A stretch of DNA of 20,865 nucleotides, taken from a virus. The position numbers and the translations under genes are program-made. The notes beneath the pieces are model-generated. The model searched no databases. It was not told the origin of the DNA and saw only the letters and a list, made by a program, of their open reading frames with translations. This document shows positions 16,801-20,865 of this stretch, in pieces; within the stretch, counting starts at the first letter, position 1, and the number at the start of each line of letters is the position of its first letter. The stretch spans positions 1 to 20,865 of the IMG/VR virus record IMGVR_UViG_3300009285_012492. One strand, 5' to 3'.

Positions 16801-16947
16801 TCCATCTCGACGAAAAATCACAGATCCTTCCGCCAAACATTGCCGGGAAAACAGTGCCGTAATCTCTTCCCCTTCGCATTCCAGGATGGATATGTACACC
16901 CTTTTCATAAACGGGATCTGATAGGGAAAAAGTTTTATTTCCGCCAT
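13888..16947 (-). CDS. terL: Terminase large subunit with two inteins
   Basis: This encodes the packaging motor ATPase and headful/site nuclease. The precursor is 1019 aa from ATG 16947. Removing inteins (residues 37-416 and 858-989) leaves about 507 aa, a normal TerL size. Exteins join to ALFSRQ-SGKST, the deviant Walker A of terminases. Walker B is VAILDETQD (D539, E540). The RNase H-like nuclease carries AGIDLG (D689), LSID (D764) and AHDDY (D855, D856). The start is unresolved. The frame stays open to ATG 17490, which has a strong AAGGAG site. That would add 181 hydrophilic, junk-like residues overlapping a better-looking basic ORF. STEEICDKLVLLAE just upstream of ATG 16947 resembles genuine terminase sequence, and the RBS at 16947 is poor. 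The stop lies 3 bp before the portal gene. Confidence 0.9.
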   Translation of the reverse strand: MAEIKLFPYQIPFMKRVYISILECEGEEITALFSRQCLAEGSVIFRRDGTACRIEDYEGAWSTGKQKCYEISAGQHTLLATANHPFRTEKGFTRLEDLKRGDKVAVLESLSGPRKRTVFSGKFDCFDKHGHTKTFSGKVRLTKDRCALLGYLTADGYCFNAVKKGQSIKFTSVSSLYLDEVTRIVQAEFPDVQIKKYKKGKGYDLLFTSRNRQPDGNSLRFFIRCLRTDCGFPLDIFSFPRSYQKHFLNRFWAADGYISIHSTSGGRESGELGLCCGNNETYARYCQSLLLLFGIPSRLKRERMQKNRDGKLFRRLIVSGDANCEKFFKSIGLIFGKEESCKRVLKQIDDFLKKYKRGGKGNSRRCSRPHALIGEDGEHLCWARVRSIRSVGVRPTYDAYFPKKGWFISQGFCVHNSGKSTAVACLCASAMVMLPKLAEMFLDDQRFNRKIRHLYVGFKEGAKFGVYAPKQDQSNLLYNKIRTILMTETSSMILREAGLIFTTSNGDTCQLSNGSYVVSRSASEKAHVEGASYHVAILDETQDIGDEKIRQGIHPMVAAVSGTLVKIGTPGIRKREFYKAIRRNKQLAVAGGAKNHFEYDYVECQKHSPFYAKYIEKEKRRLGENSDEFKRSYRIMWLTERGMFIADESFEKCGLAGDAWKEFEKNGYDERYGYVFGSKKAGVHVAGIDLGRIRDSTVVTILEVDWEHPVEMFKGVSVESTVEYESYKTHVLGWLELFGDNYEKQFTKIVEYLKQFNVVKLSIDSTKESLLADRLAGMLQNVVVEPVTFTMQWKSNAFKSLSADMEGRRLTYPANEGCDETAEWRRFRQQMLDLEKDYVGECMLCEAPNEPDAHDDYCFPAGTPIKTVDGDVPIEKVETNSLVWTRVGLRRVLVSSQTRTVDSLIKVTTENGYILEGTPNHPVFVDGRGFVRLDTLSIHDTVEISTERVPSVAPFRVANISVVYRKTPVYNLAVEGCHEYFAGGFLVHNCCSLALARFASREPANVRVSSLKENMFLKG
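13981..14376 (-). other. Mini-intein 2 in TerL nuclease motif
   Basis: A 132-aa in-frame insertion. It begins CFPAGTPIKTVDGD (splicing block A, Cys1) and has GTPNHPVFV (block B, TxxH). It ends YNLAVEGCHEYFAGGFLVHN (blocks F and G), followed by Cys as the +1 extein residue. The size matches a minimal Hint domain without an endonuclease. It interrupts AHDDY-CCSLALA, the third acidic motif of the terminase nuclease, so the nuclease is inactive until splicing. All residues needed for class 1 splicing (Cys1, block B His, terminal His-Asn, +1 Cys) are present. Confidence 0.93.
15700..16839 (-). other. Intein 1 with LAGLIDADG endonuclease in TerL Walker A
   Basis: A 380-aa in-frame insertion. It begins CLAEGSVIFRRDG (block A, Cys1) and contains TANHPF (block B). 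It ends YDAYFPKKGWFISQGFCVHN (blocks F and G), with Ser as the +1 extein residue. Between the splicing halves are two dodecapeptide-like motifs about 100 residues apart, LLGYLTADGY and FLNRFWAADGY. These identify a LAGLIDADG (DOD) homing endonuclease. The acidic residues of both motifs are retained, so it may be active. The site SRQ-SGKST lies inside the ATPase P-loop. Confidence 0.95.
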
Positions 16948-17003
16948 CGTCTCCGCGAGAAGAACCAGCTTGTCACAGATTTCTTCCGTGGAGTACGTAC
17001 AGA

Positions 17004-17459
17004 CTAGAAGAGCTTTTTCCGGCCCCTGCCGAACAGGCCCTTGCTCTTTCTTCCGAATCCCAGCCGAAGACCCGTCGGGCGGAATCCCTTCATTGCATGG
17101 CGTGCTACTTTCACCGCCGGATGGAAGTATCCCACTCTCCGAAGAAGCGTTCGCCGGATGTTCCCCGGCACCCGGAACGGTCTCTTGATCGCCGTGATCC
17201 CGACTTTCTTGAGAAGGCGTCTCTTGAGAAGCAATCCGCCTGTCAAGGCTTTCGCGGATACTCCCCGGAATCGAATCAACTGCGCCGGACGAAGAGCCCC
17301 GAATCTCACCTTTGGACCGATGGCTCCCGTTGCTCTCGACCCCGGCAGTCTGGCTTTGATCCGGCTTGCGATTTTCTGCGAGAGACTCTTCGGCCCTGCT
17401 CTTCTTCCGCCGAACCCTCGTCGCCTTCCGCCGCCCCTTCTTCCGCCCCCTCTCGCCAT
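17004..17459 (-). CDS. Highly basic protein upstream of TerL (151 aa)
   Basis: A 151-aa protein with extreme Arg/Lys/Gly content. It starts MARGGGRRGGGRRRGFGGRR, followed by amphipathic basic segments such as LLLKRRLLKKVGITAIKRPF and RRVGYFHPAVKVARHAMKGF, and ends GRGRKKLF. ATG at 17459 has AAGGAAG with suitable spacing and is preceded by a run of seven A. It is overlapped along its length by the upstream extension of the TerL frame (offset +1), so only one may be translated as drawn. Hydrophobic periodicity favours this frame as real. It may bind DNA or act as a small-terminase substitute, but no family is recognised. Confidence 0.55.
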   Translation of the reverse strand: MARGGGRRGGGRRRGFGGRRAGPKSLSQKIASRIKARLPGSRATGAIGPKVRFGALRPAQLIRFRGVSAKALTGGLLLKRRLLKKVGITAIKRPFRVPGNIRRTLLRRVGYFHPAVKVARHAMKGFRPTGLRLGFGRKSKGLFGRGRKKLF

Positions 17460-17490
17460 TTTTTTCTTCCTTTACTACCGGCTTCCCCAT

Positions 17491-17534
17491 TAAGATTCTC
17501 CTTATAAGAGAAGCATACACGCAAGGCTCCAATC
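17491..17534. promoter_or_regulatory. Divergent strand-switch intergenic region
   Basis: These 44 bp separate the leftward virion operon from the rightward queD gene. They hold the AAGGAG site for ATG 17490 on the minus strand and the palindrome CTTATAAG (17501-17508), with flanks TCTC/GAGA that extend it imperfectly. Promoters for both directions should lie here or just inside the neighbouring genes, but no convincing -35/-10 pair is visible. Confidence 0.35.
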
Positions 17535-17966
17535 GTGTACAGAGTCGTGAAAAGAATACCCTTCTGCTACGGCCACAGGCTCGTTCACCACACTGGCAAG
17601 TGCCGGTTCCTCCATGGCCACAACGCCACAGCAGAAATCACCGTGGAATCCGACAAGCTCGATTCCACCGGGTTCGTCATCGACTTCGGGGTTATCAAGG
17701 AAAAAGTCAAGACACTCATCGACTTCGAGTACGACCACACCATGCTTCTCTGGGAGGGAGATCCGGTCGTTTCGTTTCTCAAGGACGCCGGGGAGAAGTT
17801 CCGTCTCTTCCCGTTCCATCCCACCGCCGAAAATCTGGCGGAAAGGATTCATAATCAGGTCCGTCTGTTGCTGCCGGAGGTTCTTGTCAGGTCCGTTGGA
17901 ATTTTCGAGACCGGGGATTCCAGGGCAACATATATGGAAAAAGAATACAAGGAGAACGAGGAATGA
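17535..17966 (+). CDS. queD: 6-carboxytetrahydropterin synthase / PTPS family (QueD-like)
   Basis: A 143-aa complete pterin-synthase fold protein. Zinc ligands His14, His27 and His29 are visible in FCYGHR and CRFLHGHN. Cys23 is the catalytic Cys of the CxxxHGH motif, Asp67-His68 form the DH pair, PTAENLAERI is the conserved helix, and Glu125 in GIFETGDS is the pterin-anchoring Glu. All active-site residues are intact. In QueD the enzyme converts dihydroneopterin triphosphate to 6-carboxytetrahydropterin on the way to preQ0. In phages this feeds 7-deazaguanine DNA modification or host queuosine. GTG at 17535 is the start, with AAGG upstream. A eukaryote-type PTPS function is possible but less likely in a phage. 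Its stop overlaps the next gene as ATGA. Confidence 0.9.
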   Translation: MYRVVKRIPFCYGHRLVHHTGKCRFLHGHNATAEITVESDKLDSTGFVIDFGVIKEKVKTLIDFEYDHTMLLWEGDPVVSFLKDAGEKFRLFPFHPTAENLAERIHNQVRLLLPEVLVRSVGIFETGDSRATYMEKEYKENEE

Positions 17967-18334
17967 ACCCGCTCACAGAAGAAATGGCCGAAGATCTCAA
18001 CCAACTTTGGAATCATCTCCAAGAAGAACTCCCGCAAGGAACCGATGCACAAGCCCTGTGCGGGGTTGTCTATTCCGAGCATGAACCGGACAAACCCATT
18101 CTCGAACTCTTTCTCTCCGCTCTTGAAAATGCCGGGCTGAAATTCTGCGGAAAGATGATGCCCACGGATGCCGGATATGCCGGAAAGAATAAAAAAGAAA
18201 ACATACCCGCCGCCGCTCTTACCATCATCGCCCGAAGCGAGAACAAGACAGTGGAAGACTATCTCCATTCCATCGAACCACCGGTAAGAGTAGTGGACAT
18301 GTCAAACCGCAGGGAAACCAGCGGGACAGTCTAA
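17963..18334 (+). CDS. Hypothetical protein coupled to queD
   Basis: A 123-aa soluble acidic protein (MNPLTEEMAEDLNQLWNHL, then DKPILELFLSALENAGLKFCGKMMP, PAAALTIIARSE and PPVRVVDM). The overlap ATGA with queD and the shared terminator just downstream indicate a two-gene operon. There is no recognised domain, signal peptide or metal site; predicted secondary structure is alternating helix and strand. Co-occurrence with queD might suggest a role in the same pathway, but there is no motif to support that. Confidence 0.7.
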   Translation: MNPLTEEMAEDLNQLWNHLQEELPQGTDAQALCGVVYSEHEPDKPILELFLSALENAGLKFCGKMMPTDAGYAGKNKKENIPAAALTIIARSENKTVEDYLHSIEPPVRVVDMSNRRETSGTV

Positions 18335-18350
18335 TCTCTCCTATCTCTTG

Positions 18351-18386
18351 CCCTCCCTTCCAGTCGCGTGGAAGGGAGGGTTTTTT
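18351..18386 (+). terminator. Rho-independent terminator of the queD operon
   Basis: Stem CCCTCCCTTCC (18351-18361) pairs perfectly with GGAAGGGAGGG (18370-18380) across an 8-nt loop and is followed by TTTTTT. It begins 16 bp after the stop of the 123-aa gene. It is a strong intrinsic terminator on the plus strand. Confidence 0.95.
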
Positions 18387-18510
18387 ATTTCTCCCCAGGA
18401 AGAGAGAGTTTTTGTTTCCGCAAAATTTCGGCGGAAATAATAAAAATAAAGAAGAGAAGTAATACCACGAACTCTTCACGCGCACCCTTGCAAACCCCGG
18501 CTGCTCAGGT

Positions 18511-18770
18511 ATTATTAGTTTTTATTCGTCCTCATGTCAGGAGTTCTATTAATAGTTTTTACCCGTTCCTATAACTATCTTTCGGGGACGGAAGAGGAAG
18601 AGAATTTCTGTTATTAGTTTCACCCATTCCTATATTCATTACCCGGGGTCCTATACCAAGATTTATTATTAGTTTTACCCATTCCTATATTTGTTATTCG
18701 GGACCTTTTACCTATATCTATTATTAGTTTTTACCCGATCCTATATCCATTACCTGGGGTCCTATACCTA
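18511..18770 (+). repeat. Degenerate tandem repeats, ~55-bp period
   Basis: Four to five copies share TTATTAGTTT, ACCCATTCCTATAT, ATTAC(C)CGGG and GTCCTATACC in this order. The TTATTAG element begins at 18611, 18666 and 18721 (55 bp apart). A diverged copy lies near 18546 and a partial one at 18512. The last and third copies are most alike. The TTATTAGTTTT element also recurs in the distal block at about 20043. Confidence 0.8.
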
Positions 18771-18880
18771 AGGCTATACTCACATAAACAATTATAGCTA
18801 AGGGTAGGGTGTACACGCACACAACCGCCTGCCTAGCCTTTAAGCCAGGCCTTGAGTTTGCCTTCAATCCAGGAGCAAGA

Positions 18881-18959
18881 GCCAGGATGCATTTGATCCT
18901 GGTGCTGGAGCCAAGATGTAATTGATCCTGGCGCACAACCATCGGATTGATCCTGGCGC
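18881..18959 (+). repeat. TTGATCCTGG direct repeats with an inverted copy
   Basis: TTGATCCTGG occurs at 18893, 18922 and 18947 (spacings 29 and 25 bp), each followed by TGC or CGC. An inverted CCAGGAT at 18882 pairs with the first copy to make a 7-bp hairpin with a 7-nt loop. They look like iterons or protein-binding sites. Confidence 0.7.
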
Positions 18960-18968
18960 TAGACTAGA

Positions 18969-18998
18969 CTATGGGTAAACAAGCCGGGCTATGGGTAA
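18969..18998 (+). repeat. CTATGGGTAA direct repeat
   Basis: The 10-mer CTATGGGTAA occurs at 18969 and 18989, exactly 20 bp apart (about two helical turns). It lies just downstream of the TTGATCCTGG repeats and upstream of the putative promoter, an arrangement typical of regulator binding sites. Confidence 0.55.
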
Positions 18999-19042
18999 TC
19001 GACAATAGAGGAAAATACCTTTAAGAATTTTTTATTTTTTAC

Positions 19043-19070
19043 TTGCGTATGCCGATACATGGGATAGACT
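19043..19070 (+). promoter_or_regulatory. Possible sigma70-like promoter for the 122-aa gene
   Basis: TTGCGT (19043-19048) and TAGACT (19065-19070) are separated by 16 bp, with a TGGGA just before the -10, and an upstream AT-rich tract (about 19021-19042) acts like an UP element. Both hexamers are only partial matches to consensus. The following leader is about 145 nt. Confidence 0.35.
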
Positions 19071-19176
19071 ACTAGTGTCATTGATCTATGAGAAAGAGGG
19101 GAAGCGGGAAACGGGGAACGGCCGGAAGAGGAATTTTCCGACATCCGATTCTACCGTGACCGTGATGAAACTTTTG

Positions 19177-19193
19177 CCGGGTTGTCCACCCGG
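19177..19193 (+). other. Leader hairpin before the 122-aa gene
   Basis: CCGGGT and ACCCGG form a 6-bp stem with a 5-nt loop, ending about 10 nt before the AGGAGG ribosome site (near 19205). It could influence ribosome access or message stability. Confidence 0.35.
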
Positions 19194-19217
19194 TAGTGTG
19201 CAGTAGGAGGTAGCCAA

Positions 19218-19586
19218 ATGGCTACGTTCATTTTGGGGAAAACCGGATTCCACGTGAAATCCGGGAACAAAAGCATTGCATGGGGTGAGAACCCTGTCAA
19301 TGCGGCACGTGACGGCGGATTGAAATTCCGTAAGTACACGGAAGGCAAGCCGCCCAAGGGTTCCAAGTCTCTGGACGCCGTTTCCGAATTCCGCCACTAC
19401 ATGAAGGCGGCGGAAAAGGAAGCGAACGCGCCGGATGACAAGGGTCTGCAGGGGAAGACGGACAAAACGCTTGCGCTCTTGCGCAAGATTTTGACCGTCA
19501 AGCCCAAGGCCACCAAGGCCACCAAGGTCAAGGCCACCAAGGCCACCAAGGCCACCAAGGTCAAGGCTAGCTCCAAGAAGAAGTAG
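19218..19586 (+). CDS. Small protein with histone H1-like Lys/Ala/Thr tail
   Basis: A 122-aa protein. The N-terminal part (MATFILGKTGFHVKSGNKS, then FRKYTEGKPPKGSKSLDAVSEFRHYMKAA) is soluble and basic. The C-terminus is a repetitive tail of KATKATKVK units ending SSKKK, like bacterial and chlamydial histone H1-type nucleoid proteins. The tail is encoded by near-perfect 9-bp GCCACCAAG repeats, so it can expand or shrink by slippage. ATG at 19218 has an ideal TAGGAGG at 8 nt. It is flanked by an upstream control region and a downstream terminator, making it a monocistronic unit. A DNA-binding role is inferred from composition only. Confidence 0.78.
   Translation: MATFILGKTGFHVKSGNKSIAWGENPVNAARDGGLKFRKYTEGKPPKGSKSLDAVSEFRHYMKAAEKEANAPDDKGLQGKTDKTLALLRKILTVKPKATKATKVKATKATKATKVKASSKKK
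19508..19567 (+). repeat. GCCACCAAG tandem coding repeats
   Basis: Blocks of two and three GCCACCAAG nonamers, each closed by GTCAAG, encode the KATKATKVK tail. Synonymous codons are identical between copies, indicating recent duplication or slippage rather than protein-level convergence. Confidence 0.85.
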
Positions 19587-19604
19587 GCACACTTCTTCTC
19601 TTCT

Positions 19605-19642
19605 CCACGATAGTCGCTCAACTCGGCTACCGTGGAATTTTT
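19605..19642 (+). terminator. Intrinsic terminator after the 122-aa gene
   Basis: CCACGATAGTCG (from 19605) pairs with CGGCTACCGTGG (ending 19635) over a 7-nt loop, with one mismatch and one G-T pair. AA and five T follow. It lies between the 122-aa and 103-aa genes, so the latter needs its own promoter or receives read-through. Confidence 0.75.
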
Positions 19643-19665
19643 CCCCAAACGAAAGGAAGTGCAAC

Positions 19666-19977
19666 GTGAAGCGCGGCACATTTTCGGCGCAAGGACTGCG
19701 TGACACTTTCCGCGATCTGCAGCGGTTGCGGAAAGCGGAAAAGAAGTACGGGTTGGATTCTGATGAGTGTGAAAGAGAATTGAGGTTGATTGCCAAAATT
19801 CTTCGGGAACCGTTGTGGGACGAGGAAGAAGAAAAGGAAGAGGATGACCGGATTCAACGTGCTCATGAATCCACTAGTAACAACACTTGGGTGTGTGAGG
19901 AGTGCCAGGATTACTGCACCGAGAGACAGATACGCTGTCCAAGGTGCGGGAAGGTTCGACCGGATTACGCTATCTAA
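19666..19977 (+). CDS. Zinc-ribbon protein
   Basis: A 103-aa protein with a basic helical N-terminus (GLRDTFRDLQRLRKAEKKYG), a central acidic run (WDEEEEKEEDD), and a C-terminal zinc finger WVCEECQDYCTERQIRCPRCGK. The spacing Cys-x2-Cys, x10, Cys-x2-Cys plus the preceding Trp resembles RanBP2-type/zinc-ribbon modules. The start is GTG 19666, with AAAGGAAG about 7 nt upstream. It sits between two terminators. A nucleic-acid- or protein-binding regulator is plausible; no specific role can be assigned. Confidence 0.8.
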   Translation: MKRGTFSAQGLRDTFRDLQRLRKAEKKYGLDSDECERELRLIAKILREPLWDEEEEKEEDDRIQRAHESTSNNTWVCEECQDYCTERQIRCPRCGKVRPDYAI

Positions 19978-19983
19978 TCCATT

Positions 19984-20015
19984 CCCCCACTACTTCGGTA
20001 GTGGGGGATTTTTTT
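19984..20015 (+). terminator. Strong intrinsic terminator with UUCG loop
   Basis: CCCCCACTAC (19984-19993) pairs perfectly with GTAGTGGGGG (19998-20007) around a stable TTCG tetraloop, followed by A and seven T. It ends transcription of the zinc-ribbon gene. Confidence 0.97.
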
Positions 20016-20068
20016 ACCTCTACTTTTGTTTGTCATCTTGTGTTATTAGTTTTCTATTATTCTTTTAT

Positions 20069-20176
20069 CCCGCGCAAATTTTCCTGCCTCCTCTGTACTC
20101 GCCTGCTGCCCTCTCTTTTGTTCTGTACGGCATCTATTCTGTTATTCTCATCCCGCGCAAATTTTTTACCTCCTGC
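20069..20176 (+). repeat. CCCGCGCAAATTTT dispersed repeats
   Basis: CCCGCGCAAATTTT followed by (C)CTGCCTCC or ACCTCCTGCC occurs at about 20069 and 20152. A diverged TCTGCGCAACTTTTCTGCCTCC lies near 20572. They are part of the same repetitive tract. Confidence 0.65.
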
Positions 20177-20249
20177 CTGTACTGCTCCTTGTAATAAAAA
20201 ATTTTTTCTCCTTCCTTGATGGTGGGAAAAATTTTTACCTCTGCCTTGC

Positions 20250-20355
20250 AGCTTTTTAGTTTTACAGCTTTTACGGTTTTACAGTTTTTCCGCCTTTTAG
20301 TTTTATAGCCTTTTAGTATTATAGCCTTCTAGTTTTGCAACCTTTTAGTTTTACG
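20250..20355 (+). repeat. 16-bp tandem repeats (GCCTTTTAGTTTTATA type)
   Basis: Four consecutive 16-bp units start at 20292, 20308, 20324 and 20340 (consensus GCCTTTTAGTTTTATA, one to three differences each). Related GCTTTTTAGTTTTACA units begin at 20250 and 20266. The TAGTTTT core matches that of the TTATTAGTTTT repeats further left. Confidence 0.8.
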
Positions 20356-20419
20356 ATTTTACCACCTACTTCCTGCCTTGCTTTTTTATTTTTCCTTCCT
20401 CCTTCTCCTACCGGTATTT

Positions 20420-20865
20420 CTGGGCACCTGAACCTACGGGTACCTTTTTTCTGGGCCTCCTTATTGTGCGGTACCTTTTTTCTATTCCTTCCTTATTCTA
20501 TTACTATTAATTTCTGGGCCTGTGCTCCTGCGGGTACCTTTTTTTAGTTTGGTTATTATTCTTATTATTATTCTGCGCAACTTTTCTGCCTCCTTCCTTG
20601 ATTGAAGATACTATTCCTTCCTCCTGGTACTAATTTCTGGGCCTGTATCCTTGGAGGAACCTCCTGTTACTACTATTATTATTTTCTGGGCCTCCTATAC
20701 TATGGGAACCTCCTGCTATTATTTTTTCTGGGCCTGCCTTGTCATGGGTACCTTTTCTGGGCCTCTATTCCTGTGAGTACCTTTTTCTGGGCCTGCCTAT
20801 TGCCGGGTACCTTTTGCTGGGCCTGTGGGATTACAAGTACCTTATTAGAGCCTTTTCCTAGGTAC
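20420..20865 (+). repeat. CTGGGCC-N12-GGTACC repeat array
   Basis: Nine copies of CTGGGC(C/A), then exactly 12 variable nucleotides, then GGTACC (twice GGAACC, twice AGTACC), and usually a T-run. Copies start at 20420, 20451, 20514, 20637, 20686, 20728, 20757, 20787 and 20817. Spacings cluster at 29-31 bp or about multiples of it. A degenerate tenth copy (GAGCC then GGTAC) ends the window. Constant halves with variable spacers of fixed length suggest a two-part recognition site or short hairpin element. Confidence 0.88.

Larger units (their letters stand above)
18387..19217. other. Repeat-rich non-coding region
   Basis: This stretch of about 830 bp has no convincing gene. It holds a 7-bp hairpin TTTCCGC/GCGGAAA (18415-18437), a degenerate 55-bp repeat family, GATCCTGG and CTATGGGTAA repeats, a possible promoter and a leader hairpin. 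The features are listed separately. Short reading frames here lack ribosome sites. It may be a control region for the small plus-strand genes or a replication origin; the sequence does not decide this. Confidence 0.6.
20016..20865. other. Long non-coding pyrimidine-rich repeat region
   Basis: No gene is supported in these 850 bp. The plus strand is dominated by T and C with very few A and G. It contains CCCGCGCAAATTTT-type repeats, a 16-bp tandem array and the CTGGGCC-N12-GGTACC array, and continues past the right edge. Frames here encode only Phe/Leu/Pro/Ser-rich strings without ribosome sites. Confidence 0.7.

Noticed and set aside
18415-18437. Second terminator after the queD operon
   Set aside because: The TTTCCGC/GCGGAAA stem is followed by an A-rich stretch and not by a T-run.
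18724-18942. 72-codon minus-strand frame beginning MVVRQDQLHLG
   Set aside because: It lies across the GATCCTGG repeats, has no clear ribosome site and no family resemblance; the repeats explain its odd composition.
19088-19159. 23-codon basic ORF (MRKRGSGKRGTAG) in the leader of the 122-aa gene
   Set aside because: No ribosome binding site upstream and no conserved partner; a leader peptide is possible but unsupported.
20335-20547. 70-codon plus-strand frame rich in Phe, Leu and Pro
   Set aside because: It reflects the T/C-rich tract and repeat array; hydrophobic composition is what any frame in this strand would give, and no ribosome site is present.
20420-20865. CRISPR array
   Set aside because: Variable segments are only 12 nt, the repeats are two short halves of 6-7 nt, and no cas genes are present.

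Overview
The window reads as part of a tailed double-stranded DNA bacteriophage (Caudoviricetes). It has a terminase large subunit, an SPP1-gp6-like portal, a coiled-coil scaffold, an N4-gp56-type major capsid protein and a head-tail connector in canonical order on the minus strand. Strong AGGAGG-type ribosome binding sites and many ATGA or GTGA stop/start overlaps point to a bacterial host, which cannot be named from the sequence alone. No integrase, tRNA, CRISPR array or insertion sequence is visible.

Layout, in the direction of the leftward (minus) operon, which runs from about 17,490 to the left edge. First comes a very basic 151-aa protein. TerL follows, and both of its active sites are interrupted by inteins. 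Next are the portal, three small basic or hydrophilic proteins (two of them short ORFs of 47 and 49 aa), the scaffold, the capsid protein, a 142-aa protein, a connector fused to a fibronectin type III domain, and three small probable virion proteins. The same operon then continues without a break into a sugar module: a GT-B glycosyltransferase, an unknown 85-aa protein, an NAD-dependent epimerase/dehydratase, three related GT-A family-2 glycosyltransferases, a 149-aa unknown, two class I SAM methyltransferases and a further glycosyltransferase cut by the window edge. Tight spacing and overlaps suggest co-transcription with the head genes. The module may glycosylate virion or host-surface structures.

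The rightward (plus) side starts 44 bp away with queD (a 7-deazaguanine/queuosine pathway enzyme), translationally coupled to a 123-aa unknown and closed by a strong intrinsic terminator. A repeat-rich non-coding region (about 18,387 to 19,217) follows. Two small genes come next, one a Lys/Ala/Thr-tailed nucleoid-like protein and one a zinc-ribbon protein, each with its own terminator. The last 850 bp are non-coding, strongly pyrimidine-rich on the plus strand, and carry several repeat families. The most striking family has nine copies of CTGGGCC-N12-GGTACC with the 12-nt spacer length strictly conserved, and it runs off the right edge.

The most notable features are the doubly intein-split TerL (ATPase P-loop and nuclease motif), the fixed-spacing dyad repeat array, the extended overlap at the start of terL, and the virion-operon glycosylation cassette.
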